From assembly GCA_964404895.1 (NCBI GenBank), contig CAYOLV010000001.1, positions 496,001-560,000 of the forward strand: a DNA stretch of 64,000 bases, in the 5' to 3' direction. How positions within the stretch are numbered: position 1 is the stretch's first letter; each line of letters starts with the position of its first letter. The DNA comes from JBGSUZ01 sp964404895 (GTDB lineage: Bacteria > Bacillota > Clostridia > Peptostreptococcales > Acidaminobacteraceae). The notes under the pieces were generated by a model. It was not told where the DNA came from. It did no database searches and was given only the letters and a program-made list of their open reading frames with translations. Both the position numbers and the translations under genes were made by a program. Below are positions 20,401 to 28,670 of this stretch, piece by piece.

Positions 20401-23400
20401 CTATAGGTATCAAGGCGCAATATTTACTACTATAGATGAAGGTTCACATTTGAATATGCAAAATCTTTTTGCTACAACAACACGGGATGATACTGGGTAT
20501 GCTAGGTATGGTAATTATGGAACAAGGACAATGGTCGGTACAGAATGGGGTCTATCTAAATTAAACGGCTTATCTAATATCACATATGCCAGAGATACAG
20601 GAAGTGGCTTAATTGCTAGGGATTCAAATGGGGACTGGTGGGGTTTTGGGTCTAATCTAAATGCTTTTGGTCATCATACAGGATTTACTTCGACTCATTT
20701 ATCTGGTTATGGGGTTGAAGCTGAAGTGAACGCTAATTCAGGAATGTATGACACAACTCACCACTTTGATGAATTTAACAACATTGTAAAACTTCAAAAT
20801 TTGTCTGACATAGATAAAGCTGTTGGTGGAATATACAAGGTAGATATTGGGAAGGCATATGCTAATAATGGTGATGTCTACACTTTTAAACAGACACCTG
20901 AGCTTTATTTTGGAGAAGGGACAGGAACAATTCCAGCAGGGAAGACTCAAATTGAAGGTCTACCTCCAGGAATTCAATACAAAGTAACTTGGACAAGTGT
21001 AGATTACGCAGGAAATACTTTTTTAAAAGTGTTTTACCCATTCCAACTTGGTAAAGGAACTTTTAGCTATTCAAAAATAGGAACTATAGAAGATGAAACA
21101 AAAGCTCTTAAAATAAATCCTCCCACATATATGTATTCCAAAATTGGAACAGCATATGTCGATAAAGAGGTGAATTTAGAAGTAGGATATAACCCTGCTA
21201 TTCCACAAGTAGATGCTGAATATATTTATAGTGCTTATTATGAAAATTTGCTTATGGAGAGGAATATAAACATAAGCGGTGCAACACAGTTTACTAATTC
21301 TCAAGGTGGATCACAATGGACAACACCGCCACCTACCAAATTAGTTAAATACTTTGAAGCACCTGTAAAAACGGCAACTGGTGAGATCAATACTTTTGAG
21401 AAATTCTACTATAAAGTTGAATATACTTTATCAAGTTGGACAACCTCTTCACATTGGGCAGGTCGTGGTGACGATGATGACAGTGGAAGAAGATCTCTTT
21501 ATTATGATAGGATTGGGACTTATAACTATAAAGTAACAGGTTATAAACCAGAAGTACCTTCAACTCAAGTTGTCGGTTGGAAATTTTATGGGGTAGACCT
21601 TGCAAAACTTCCAAGTACAACTTTTAGACCCAATTCAGAAAAATATATTATCTACATTGGAGAAAAAGATTCCTTCCAAAAGGTTGAACCTAGCTTGTTG
21701 GCTTACATCAAAGCCAACAACATCAAAGTCAAAGTAGTGACAGATCCCAAATATTTAGATCGAGCTACCACAAAGTCTGTAGAGATCAATCTAAGGGATA
21801 TGATCACAGCAACACCAAATGGAAAGCTTTATCCATCGGATGGGCTAGAAACCATGCTCGCTGATATGACAGAAGAAAACAAGGTATTTACTGAAGCGCA
21901 AGATGGCCTCTACGTCATTAAGGATGAAGATACCGTCACCTATACGAGCTATTATAACGATATTGAGAGTGATACAAAACTTAGTGAAGTTTATAATCAC
22001 CTTCATACCAGTGCTTATTTTGAAAATGGGGAAGGCCAGTCAGCTTATCACAACATTCAACGGACAATACCAATCAGCGTCTTTGATAAAGTTGGCCTCT
22101 ATAATGTTTACTACAGAGCAAAGGATCAACCTAGTACAGATGGAAATTTCCAAAATTACAACAAAGATTCCGATACAGCTGAGATGAAAGTCTACGTCCA
22201 CCGAAGACCCATCGCAAAAATAGATATCCAATATACAAATATCGCACCATTTACCATAACTGGAAAAGATGACACCTCTTATGACCTCGACCACCAGAGC
22301 CAAGCTAACAGAGGGATTATAGAAGTCGAGTGGCAATACCGTAAATCTTCAGACACCGTATGGGAGCGCAAAAACGGCCCTCTGGGAACTGAAATAAAAG
22401 TGAGTAACCTTAAAAAAGGCGACACGGTATATGTGAGTTACCGAGTCAAAGATCAGGAAGGCGCATGGTCTCAGCCGGTTTATAAAGAAATAACCCCAGA
22501 AGTCAGACTGTTGATGGACGCAGACCTAAAGTCAGAAGATCCTAAAAATAAGCTAACCGCTTTTCCAACAGGGAACAATGTGGTTTTCAGTAAACTGTGG
22601 ACGAGTTACCCCTACGCCCATCACTTGGAAATTCAGATGTACGACGGGAACATCCCTCTGCTGAAAAAGGCAGTTTTGACAAAGGAAACTGGACAGGTAA
22701 CGGCGGAGACACCTTTCCCAGAACGGACGTGGAAAGACCACACATTCTTCATTCCTCAAATGGTAAACGGCAACTTACTAACAGACAAAACCTACACCTT
22801 CAAGGTAACGGCATACGACTCCTCCGACCCTAAAATTTTTAAAGAGAAACTTTTCAACGTGACCACCATAAGCAACCGCCCGCCCACGGTAGATTTTGTA
22901 AAATGGACGCCGACAAGTCTCTACGAAGGGGATCAGCATGAAATGACCCTCACGGTCAACGACCCAGACAAAGACCTATTAAAGCTGGACGTCTACTTAA
23001 AATGCGATCAAAAACCCGAAGTGCTATACCAAAGCTTTCAGAACTTGTCTGCAGGGCAGCAAGTAAACTTGAAACCCTTTACAATACATGAAGGGAAATC
23101 TATTCAGTGGCGAGCTGTGGTGACAGACCCCAAGGGGGAATCGGGAGAGAACAGAAAATTACTGCCTATTCAAGCCTTTGGCATAGACAGTATAACGGTG
23201 AAAGGGGCATGGAACCACTGGCGTGGGCAAAAGAACGCTTTCGGACAGCAAATGACCAACGAGCCCAATCGGTTTTTATCGATGGAAAAGCTCACTTTTG
23301 CAGTAACCACCCGTGGAGAAGTGAGCAAGGTTTCCATAAAACTATCTCCAGAACTGGAAGCCATGGCTTACAAAGACCCCAAAGGGAAGACGTATTATTA

Positions 23401-23668
23401 CAAAGACGAATTGGGATACAATGTAGAGTTTCCAATTTTCTTAAAGCCTCAAAACTCCAACATCTACAGCGCGACCTACATCTTGCCTTTTGCGGACAGT
23501 ACCATCAGCTGGGAAAACAATCGGAAAAAGAAGCCCTACCTCATCTATGTAACCCTTGAGAATAAAGACCGAAAACGGCTTTTTATCTACGGTGATGACC
23601 CTGGGGAAGTAAAAATCGATATCACAGGAAATATATTTGATTTGCTGTATAACCAGCCGACTAAATAA
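17465..23668 (+). CDS. giant exported surface protein with PKD-like and RCC1-like regions
   Basis: A 2067-residue protein. The likely start is TTG 17465, six bases after GAGGTG, giving a signal peptide (MDKFKK, hydrophobic core, cleavage near SFA). Around residues 449-540 lies a PKD-like domain (GASSYDPDGEVVSWEF). Around 880-1100 are RCC1/beta-propeller-like units (LILLENGDLYFVGTN, DSNGDWWGFGSN). A second PKD-like unit with SYDLDHQ follows near 1600 and fibronectin- or cadherin-like strands fill the C-terminal third. There is no LPxTG or SLH anchor, so attachment may depend on the SLH-like partner upstream. Base composition rises from about 35-40% GC to about 50% after roughly 22.2 kb. Function is unknown; a role in adhesion is a guess. 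Confidence 0.75.
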   Translation: MDKFKKIIAILLMLTFVPIGSFANYLTDEQKKPSYDPGRNVQMWSVENKDASSGTRYRTLAFKAKIKSKDKINGKEFWYTANIPKMDDPEKRVEHKPDKISLYHYMNYVSNTGNVPPGADSLYNSFYRQYKDDKKAMDEINELFSKGGIMYLDSVGTVTDDGKQRGEVDVSGYAKKGDEKNIYDTLPEFLCSAGWLPGTQKTATNMFDIKIDFPPQPVITPVPHITKGTGTTDVTSVEYKEGEVFDLVGIHSFFPKAVNREYEWSYKKKGVTTWTPCGKKATPNLTSLPIGEYDIKLDVQYTMSAFWGDNGKIIRKSVAPATCVIKVIPNSEIVATATVSSPADVEIESDATFANIPVTINSNLINIGGGKVKSVTYQLMTEEGSPIYTETFGGSETLSQTKTFKITYKGEPFTQGFKGQVTYVLESGTNKYSKWAISTTYIHKKGVGNLPPVPVISPIADTISGNEIRLNGASSYDPDGEVVSWEFSIPQWGYYYNEDGKKSTWKTTIGYGNRVQAILGVTDDDGAYSETSTFFNVTPPPPILNINVSGALKENRKVIFISNVTNLAGYTTTDSQVEWTVSSLGGQTTDKIKLKATVGKSIQGLFKEKGQYLVECKATNSANMSANQSILINISEDFLPTVVVDTYETVYRNDEKKAEIKVFDNSYSVDNDYIASRSWYYALDKDNDGRFDDETLTLLKTATLPEDNSVSLITDKVGKYQIYLRVQEGFGQETIPEFIAATDYKINSGYKIVEVDNYKPVVSFVPMKDKKVDMVVVTDYKGDKLTQLGTRLNQYIGESFENGINVKLQVATDSKYIGRYLPENGFGWNKVPDNTTAKYVVARWNTYSGDLIEYSDNSYEITTVAYNVWLGTSSGDIPKTTIGVFPARVKQVQTINRCTLILLENGDLYFVGTNMAFQRPYYSPSLYQLEPKKTMSGVKTIIQNQLKGGWDDNQALAPMLMHVLTYSGDVYSIGEVPTAYRYQGAIFTTIDEGSHLNMQNLFATTTRDDTGYARYGNYGTRTMVGTEWGLSKLNGLSNITYARDTGSGLIARDSNGDWWGFGSNLNAFGHHTGFTSTHLSGYGVEAEVNANSGMYDTTHHFDEFNNIVKLQNLSDIDKAVGGIYKVDIGKAYANNGDVYTFKQTPELYFGEGTGTIPAGKTQIEGLPPGIQYKVTWTSVDYAGNTFLKVFYPFQLGKGTFSYSKIGTIEDETKALKINPPTYMYSKIGTAYVDKEVNLEVGYNPAIPQVDAEYIYSAYYENLLMERNINISGATQFTNSQGGSQWTTPPPTKLVKYFEAPVKTATGEINTFEKFYYKVEYTLSSWTTSSHWAGRGDDDDSGRRSLYYDRIGTYNYKVTGYKPEVPSTQVVGWKFYGVDLAKLPSTTFRPNSEKYIIYIGEKDSFQKVEPSLLAYIKANNIKVKVVTDPKYLDRATTKSVEINLRDMITATPNGKLYPSDGLETMLADMTEENKVFTEAQDGLYVIKDEDTVTYTSYYNDIESDTKLSEVYNHLHTSAYFENGEGQSAYHNIQRTIPISVFDKVGLYNVYYRAKDQPSTDGNFQNYNKDSDTAEMKVYVHRRPIAKIDIQYTNIAPFTITGKDDTSYDLDHQSQANRGIIEVEWQYRKSSDTVWERKNGPLGTEIKVSNLKKGDTVYVSYRVKDQEGAWSQPVYKEITPEVRLLMDADLKSEDPKNKLTAFPTGNNVVFSKLWTSYPYAHHLEIQMYDGNIPLLKKAVLTKETGQVTAETPFPERTWKDHTFFIPQMVNGNLLTDKTYTFKVTAYDSSDPKIFKEKLFNVTTISNRPPTVDFVKWTPTSLYEGDQHEMTLTVNDPDKDLLKLDVYLKCDQKPEVLYQSFQNLSAGQQVNLKPFTIHEGKSIQWRAVVTDPKGESGENRKLLPIQAFGIDSITVKGAWNHWRGQKNAFGQQMTNEPNRFLSMEKLTFAVTTRGEVSKVSIKLSPELEAMAYKDPKGKTYYYKDELGYNVEFPIFLKPQNSNIYSATYILPFADSTISWENNRKKKPYLIYVTLENKDRKRLFIYGDDPGEVKIDITGNIFDLLYNQPTK

Positions 23669-23670
23669 GG

Positions 23671-23710
23671 GAAGCTGCAAAATAGTAAAAAGTGAAGCTG
23701 CGAAATAGTA
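23671..23710 (+). repeat. two 17-bp direct repeats
   Basis: The unit GAAGCTGCAAAATAGTA (23671-23687) recurs at 23694-23710 with one base changed. The pair begins two bases after the stop of the giant gene, and its purpose is unknown. Confidence 0.6.
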
Positions 23711-23727
23711 CGCGCATGTCAAATGAG

Positions 23728-23772
23728 AAAAAGCGAACCGAAAGAGCTAAGACTCTTCAGGTTCGCTTTTTT
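23728..23772 (+). terminator. terminator of the SLH-like/giant protein operon
   Basis: AAAAGCGAACC pairs with GGTTCGCTTTT, an inner GAAAGAG/CTCTTC stem extends it, and a T run follows. Confidence 0.85.
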
Positions 23773-23898
23773 ATTATTTAGAAATTTTTAATATATACAA
23801 GGTTTTTTTGATGATTTAGAAATCGACAAAAGTGTTATGATTATATAGGAATAAATTTATATACTAAACATCCACATTACAAAAAGAGGTAAACAAAA

Positions 23899-24819
23899 AT
23901 GAGCAAAAGAGTCAAAATTTCTATCTCTATTTTATTAATCATTTGTTTTGTCAGCATATTGAGCCTGGTTTTCAGTCAAGGGGTATTTGTAAAATCAAAT
24001 TTCAATGTTATTTTTTTTGACAAGGAAATTGAAAACTATATAGATGCGTCAAAAGACTTAACTGCAAAAAAGAGTGCCCTGTGGGATCAAAATATGCAAA
24101 AGCCCTTTGACAAAATTGTAAGTAAGTATGTTCCACAAGATGAACAAGAAAAGGCCAGCAGTTCACTATTTAAGGAACACTTTACTTCGCCTGAAACGTT
24201 GAAACTTTACTTAGATTATTCTAAAGATAAGAAAATAAGAGATGCACTACAAAGAAGTTATGAGAAATCCATGGACCTGTTAGGAAAAGAAGAGAGTGAA
24301 CCTCTTTATGTGACTATCATACCTTACAGGGGAATGACTTATGGGGTAACAAGCGCAAGCAATTTTATCGTATTATACGTTAATTATTTAATACCCGAAG
24401 AGAAGCTGTTAGAAGAAGTCGGGGGGACATTTGCTCATGAATACGCCCATGTGGTGTCGTTAGAGTTTGCAAGCAAAGAGGGGAGTTGGAGTAAAACCTA
24501 CCCTAATACTTTTTTAGCTCAAATGATATTGGAAGGAAAAGCTTGTGTCTTCGCCAAATTAGTAGTCGGTGAAAATTACCAGCAACCGATGGTACCTAAT
24601 GAACCTGTCAATCAATTTGAGTATTACGAAGATATTTTAAATAAGGAGTTTACTGAGACTTCATTTTTCAATTACGAAGTAGATGGTAAATCATTTTTGA
24701 GAACAGATTGCTATTATTATGGAATGGAAAGTATTCAAAATTATATGGATAAGCATAAAGTAACAAATCCAGCAGATTGGATGTATTTAAAACCCAGTGA
24801 GTTATACGAGGAAAACTAA
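23899..24819 (+). CDS. membrane-anchored zinc metalloprotease-like protein (HExxH, DUF2268-like)
   Basis: A 306-residue protein with one N-terminal membrane segment (about 7-29) and an extracytoplasmic domain. FAHEYAHVV at about residues 181-189 gives the zincin HExxH motif, and MILEGKACVFA some 30 residues later supplies the downstream glutamate, the arrangement of DUF2268-type predicted proteases. Several short families share this layout, so the exact family is not certain. AAGAGG lies upstream of the ATG. Its stop overlaps by one base the start of the next small membrane gene, indicating translational coupling. Confidence 0.78.
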   Translation: MSKRVKISISILLIICFVSILSLVFSQGVFVKSNFNVIFFDKEIENYIDASKDLTAKKSALWDQNMQKPFDKIVSKYVPQDEQEKASSSLFKEHFTSPETLKLYLDYSKDKKIRDALQRSYEKSMDLLGKEESEPLYVTIIPYRGMTYGVTSASNFIVLYVNYLIPEEKLLEEVGGTFAHEYAHVVSLEFASKEGSWSKTYPNTFLAQMILEGKACVFAKLVVGENYQQPMVPNEPVNQFEYYEDILNKEFTETSFFNYEVDGKSFLRTDCYYYGMESIQNYMDKHKVTNPADWMYLKPSELYEEN

Positions 24820-25157
24820 TGAAAAGGTTTAAAGCATACCTAGACCAGCATCCCATTATTGCAATTATTGTGTTCGATTTCATTTGCTTTCCCATAACGT
24901 TACTCATTGGGGTTGCCATTGAGCACTTTGGCCACTTTGGAATGGGGAACATCATTTTCTTTGAATCCATATTTATTCTAATGATTTGTAGTTCAGCCAT
25001 AAATGGCAATTCCGATTCTCGTATGTTATTTGGACAACCCGTCCACACCAATATGAATCAGCATAATTACTACTTAGAGTCCTATCACTTTGCGATCAAA
25101 TATGGCTCACTTGGGATTTTACTCTTTTTATCCTCTGGTTATTTTGGCATGAAGTAG
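24819..25157 (+). CDS. small membrane protein coupled to the HExxH protein
   Basis: A 112-residue protein with three predicted transmembrane segments (about 13-36, 42-60 and 90-108). It has no recognised family. The ATG overlaps the stop of the preceding gene (TAATG), with GAGG upstream. The tight coupling suggests that it is a membrane partner of the metalloprotease-like protein, but that rests on position only. Confidence 0.6.
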   Translation: MKRFKAYLDQHPIIAIIVFDFICFPITLLIGVAIEHFGHFGMGNIIFFESIFILMICSSAINGNSDSRMLFGQPVHTNMNQHNYYLESYHFAIKYGSLGILLFLSSGYFGMK

Positions 25158-25199
25158 GAAACCCCAATTTTCAGAGAAGATTCATCTAATAATTGCATT

Positions 25200-25239
25200 A
25201 AAAACGAGCTGAACAGGGGGGATTGTTCAGCTCGTTTTT
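25200..25239. terminator. bidirectional terminator
   Basis: AAAAACGAGCTGAAC pairs with GTTCAGCTCGTTTTT around a GGGGGGAT loop, between convergent operons. Confidence 0.88.
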
Positions 25240-25248
25240 GATTTGAAT

Positions 25249-27003
25249 CTAATTGCCAGTTGTATTAGTCGTCTCCGTTGGGGCTGTGCCAGTTGGAGGT
25301 GTACCTGTTGGCGGGTTGCCGCTTGGAGGCGTTCCAGTCGGAGGTGTTCCTTTTCCGCCGCCTTGACCGTGTCCCATACCACCGCCCATGCCGCCTGTTA
25401 CAGCAACACCTTTGTCAGTGATTTTCGTATTCACATCAGCTACAGTGATTTTAGTAAGAACTGTACCGCCAGTGACTGTACCGCTAGTGGCTAAGTTGTT
25501 CTTAAGGGCTACGCTTGACTTACCGCCTGATATTAAGCTATAAGTCTTGTCTTTTGTGAGGCTCGGGCTACTGATTAAGAGGGATTGATAAGCTTTTGAT
25601 GGTGCGAAAGACACAATCGTCTTGCCTGTAGAGTCTGCTAAGGTAGCTAAAGTATTGGCTTTTTGTGAGGCTGTATAGTAAACAAGAACTGAATTTTGTG
25701 TAGAAGTAGCACTCGGTGCCATTGCCATTCCAGAGCTGCCTGCATTTGCTAATGTACCGCCGCTTACATCACAAGTACTGTCATAGTCTAAAGCTCCGTT
25801 GCCGTCATTGGTTGGGCCATTGACTAAAGTTGTACCTCCGGTAATATAGATTGCCCCGTTGGCATCTAAACCATCACCTTCAGCATTGACCACGACAGTA
25901 CCGCCATTAATTTTGATAAAGTAGTTGGCGTCAGTGCTAAAGTTTTCAGCCACAGTGCCACCGTTTAGACCAGAACCATCGTTACCACCTGCGGCATTGA
26001 AGCCATCGTCTGAAGCATTAAGGGTAATAGTACCCCTATTAATGGTAATGTTTCCACTTTCTAAACCTTCATAACTCTTACTGACATTGATGGTACCACC
26101 ATCAACTATAAGGGCGGAATCTGCGTGGATAGCGTCGTCTGTTGCTGCAATATTTAACGTGCCTGCTTTGACCAGAACCTGAGTGCTAGAATGGACTGCG
26201 TCTTCACCAGAAGTCAGCGTCAGGGTGCCTCCGAAGACACCTACGGCATCTTTACCTGCAATACTGTGTTTCACAGCAGTAACTTGAAGGGTGCCGCTCA
26301 TTATGAGAAGGGTATCTTTAGATTTTATCCCGTTTGCATAATTGCCTTTGACAATCAATTTCCCAGTCCCGTTAATAGAGACATCTTCCTGACTAAATAA
26401 AGCGGCGTCAGGCTCGTCTTCACCTCCTGCCAAGGCATAAGTCTGGCTGTCGGTAAGGGTATTCGTCGTGTTTTTCTCTAAGGTGATGATGGCTTTCTCA
26501 GTGGATTTGATCCAAATAGCTGGGCCAGATTTGCTGGTGAGGGTGACCCCGTTGAGTACAATGTGAACCTTATCTTCCTTATCTGCATCCACTATAATTT
26601 GACCTGCACTGAGGGTACCGCTAATGACATAAGTACCTGCTTTACTGATGGTGAGGACACTGCCTTTCGCAGTTGCTCCTGAACTAGAACTTGCCCCTGA
26701 ACTTGAACTTGTCCCTGTCCCTGATCCCGACCCCGTTATGGATATTGAAGTACCATTAAGTTTGACTGTAGTGGCTTCAGAATCTGTATAAGTGGCGTCT
26801 GAGTCTTCGTCTTGAGCAGTGACCGCTTCTAAAGTGGTGGTGTCTGCGGTGCTTGAACTGGTTGAAGCTGTGCTCTCAGTAGTTGTACTGCTTTGCAATA
26901 CCGTGCTGCTGGCTGTTGAAGTGTTTGCTGTGCAACCTGTTAGACCGATTGCGGCTGCCAATACCAACATAGGCAGGGTTTTCTTAAAGAATTTGCTAAT
27001 CAT
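25249..27003 (-). CDS. Cthe_2159-type carbohydrate-binding lipoprotein
   Basis: A 584-residue lipoprotein: signal peptide with lipobox LTGC (cysteine about residue 24), a Ser/Thr-rich linker to about residue 120, a right-handed beta-helix-like region (about 110-480) and a Gly-rich then PTGTPP-repeat tail. The sequence style (GTYVISGTLSAGQIIVDA, SKDTLLIMSGTLQVTA) matches the family of Cthe_2159 from Clostridium thermocellum, shown to bind cellulose and acidic sugars. Located after a VTC protein and DUF4956, a grouping seen repeatedly in Firmicutes. It probably sits on the outer face of the membrane and binds polysaccharide. GGAG lies upstream of the ATG. Confidence 0.85.
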   Translation of the reverse strand: MISKFFKKTLPMLVLAAAIGLTGCTANTSTASSTVLQSSTTTESTASTSSSTADTTTLEAVTAQDEDSDATYTDSEATTVKLNGTSISITGSGSGTGTSSSSGASSSSGATAKGSVLTISKAGTYVISGTLSAGQIIVDADKEDKVHIVLNGVTLTSKSGPAIWIKSTEKAIITLEKNTTNTLTDSQTYALAGGEDEPDAALFSQEDVSINGTGKLIVKGNYANGIKSKDTLLIMSGTLQVTAVKHSIAGKDAVGVFGGTLTLTSGEDAVHSSTQVLVKAGTLNIAATDDAIHADSALIVDGGTINVSKSYEGLESGNITINRGTITLNASDDGFNAAGGNDGSGLNGGTVAENFSTDANYFIKINGGTVVVNAEGDGLDANGAIYITGGTTLVNGPTNDGNGALDYDSTCDVSGGTLANAGSSGMAMAPSATSTQNSVLVYYTASQKANTLATLADSTGKTIVSFAPSKAYQSLLISSPSLTKDKTYSLISGGKSSVALKNNLATSGTVTGGTVLTKITVADVNTKITDKGVAVTGGMGGGMGHGQGGGKGTPPTGTPPSGNPPTGTPPTGTAPTETTNTTGN

Positions 27004-27074
27004 ATAAAATCTCCTCTCAAAGTCGTCTTTTAGGTGATTGGGTTAAGTTGCATGTAGGAACAACTGGCTAATAG

Positions 27075-27755
27075 CTATAATTCATCTTTTATGGCGGAAA
27101 GTCTGCCACATACAATATTCAAGTTGCCATTTCTGCAACGGATTTGATCTATAAATTCCTTTTCGACTACTTTATTATCCAGCTCTATTTGATAGCTCAG
27201 CTCAAACATGCTGCCCATATTGGTCGTTCTAACTTGAATGAGTTCCGCATTCTTTGTGTATTTCTGGAATAAATCATCAAAGAGACCTTCGTAATTTAAG
27301 TTTTCTGGAATGGTTATTTTGAGCTGCTTTTCAGTAGTTTTAGCCACACCGAAACCGCTATTATTCAGCACAAGGGTTGCGCCTCCAACAATGACTAAGA
27401 AGAGAAATGCGTAAGCGATATACCCAGTACCTGTGGCAAGACCTAATGCCATAGCAAAGAAGATGCTTCCAATTTCTCTGGCGCTTCCAGGAATGGATCT
27501 AAACCTTACCAAACTGAAAGCCCCCATAACTGCAACCCCAGTTCCCAGATTGCCGTTGACAATCATAATGACTATTTGAACCATGACGGGCAGAAGGGCC
27601 AGAGTGACCACAAAGCTTTTGCTGTAACGGTTACGGTACATATAAATTCCAGCAGCTGCAAGACCAATCAACAGAGATGCAAAGGTGTTGATTAACAATT
27701 GTTCTATAGAAATACTGGCAGTTGCGGTATTAAAGTTCATTAAGTATTCAAGCAT
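27075..27755 (-). CDS. DUF4956 family membrane protein
   Basis: A 226-residue protein with four hydrophobic segments in the first 150 residues, the conserved GAFSLVRFRSIPG motif (about residues 80-92) and a small cytoplasmic alpha/beta domain after about residue 145. DUF4956 has no established function but is regularly adjacent to VTC-type and CotH or Cthe_2159 genes. Its start overlaps the end of the VTC gene by 8 bp and has AGGAGG upstream, so the three genes form one operon. Confidence 0.9.
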   Translation of the reverse strand: MLEYLMNFNTATASISIEQLLINTFASLLIGLAAAGIYMYRNRYSKSFVVTLALLPVMVQIVIMIVNGNLGTGVAVMGAFSLVRFRSIPGSAREIGSIFFAMALGLATGTGYIAYAFLFLVIVGGATLVLNNSGFGVAKTTEKQLKITIPENLNYEGLFDDLFQKYTKNAELIQVRTTNMGSMFELSYQIELDNKVVEKEFIDQIRCRNGNLNIVCGRLSAIKDEL

Positions 27756-28473
27756 ATAAGGAGCCTCCTTTAGGGCAAGTGCTATCTTTTAAGTAGGATT
27801 TATAACAATTTCCATACTTGGAAAATGAAGTTGGGAAAATTTCCAGGCGTGTGAGCATTTGGCTCAACCAGATAGGCATCACGCCTGGGATTTTAATTTC
27901 CATCAGGGTTTCTTCAGCGGAAATGAGTGGGATACCGTAACTGCCCTTTGACAAATCTAATTCTGAAGTTCTGAACCGAATGTTTTGGTCAAAAGTAATT
28001 CTCAGTTCAGAATCTTCTTTTGCAAAGTAAGCTGTACGCTCATAGCCTATGAAGACTTTAGGTGATGGGTGATAAAGATTCATAAACCAATCTATTTCAT
28101 GAAGAATTTGGCCATCCTTACAAGGGGGGAGGTTTTCTTGTAAGTATTGGTTAGATTCGTATAAGCTCATTTGAGTTCTTCTTTTGTATACGACACCTTT
28201 GTATTTTTTCTTAATTTCTATAAAGACTGGGTCACCCGCTTTTGGGATGCCATAGCTGCGGACTCTCAATTTTTCTTTGTAGAGCGGTTTATCTATTGAA
28301 TGACGAACTAAGGCGTAATCTGGGGTATCATAATAGATGTTGGAAATGGTGTGTGTCCCGAAGTCATCGGCTTGCATATAAGGGGACATTAAAAGTTTAA
28401 GTTGATTGAGTTGCTGTTTACTCAGCATATATTTTTTCTCATATCGTTTAAAAACGTTTTGGTATGCAGACAT
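27748..28473 (-). CDS. VTC-domain (polyphosphate polymerase-like) protein
   Basis: A 241-residue CYTH/VTC-fold protein of the tunnel superfamily. Basic residues lining the tunnel are visible in R10-Y-E-K-K-Y15, KEKLRVRSYG, EIKKKYKG and YKRRTQ, with acidic metal ligands in EIKIPGV and IEIK. The yeast VTC4 homologue makes polyphosphate from ATP; activity of the bacterial stand-alone form is not shown. No transmembrane segment is present, so it probably works at the membrane through DUF4956. AAGGAGG precedes the ATG. It is the first gene of the operon controlled from the operator at 28543. Confidence 0.88.
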   Translation of the reverse strand: MSAYQNVFKRYEKKYMLSKQQLNQLKLLMSPYMQADDFGTHTISNIYYDTPDYALVRHSIDKPLYKEKLRVRSYGIPKAGDPVFIEIKKKYKGVVYKRRTQMSLYESNQYLQENLPPCKDGQILHEIDWFMNLYHPSPKVFIGYERTAYFAKEDSELRITFDQNIRFRTSELDLSKGSYGIPLISAEETLMEIKIPGVMPIWLSQMLTRLEIFPTSFSKYGNCYKSYLKDSTCPKGGSLYA

Positions 28474-28526
28474 TTGAGTAGCCTCCTTTGAAGTGATTCG
28501 TGTGCTGTGCTGCTTTCTATAAACCC

Positions 28527-28598
28527 ATCTTAACCCTCTAACCTGAAATTACTCTGAAAAAGGGCTTTCAGGTTAATTTCAGACTTCTATGCTAATCT
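28527..28598. promoter_or_regulatory. symmetric four-repeat operator with divergent promoters
   Basis: CTGAAA-N5-CTGAAA (28543-28559), N6, then TTTCAG-N5-TTTCAG (28566-28582) makes an exact dyad centred at 28562.5. Within each pair the repeats are 11 bp apart, as in OmpR/PhoB-type response regulator sites. A -10-like TAAGAT on the minus strand (28527-28532) and TAATCT on the plus strand (28593-28598) each lie 10 bp from the nearest repeat, the PhoB-box layout where the repeats replace the -35. The likely binder is the response regulator encoded at 28671. Confidence 0.7.
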
Positions 28599-28670
28599 AA
28601 AGGCACGTAGTATATTAGATGTAAGCAATTGAAACGTAAATTTATCTCCCAGAGTTAAGGAGGCTTTCCT

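Noticed and set aside
23107..23559. A 150-codon frame on the plus strand inside the 3' end of the giant gene
   Set aside because: It lies wholly within the long gene in another frame, has no ribosome binding site and reads as composition-driven; the GC-rich 3' third simply has fewer chance stops.
25250..25350. Repetitive DNA that might suggest a CRISPR or tandem array
   Set aside because: It is the coding sequence of the Gly-rich and PTGTPP-repeat tail of the lipoprotein; units are codon-length repeats without spacers.
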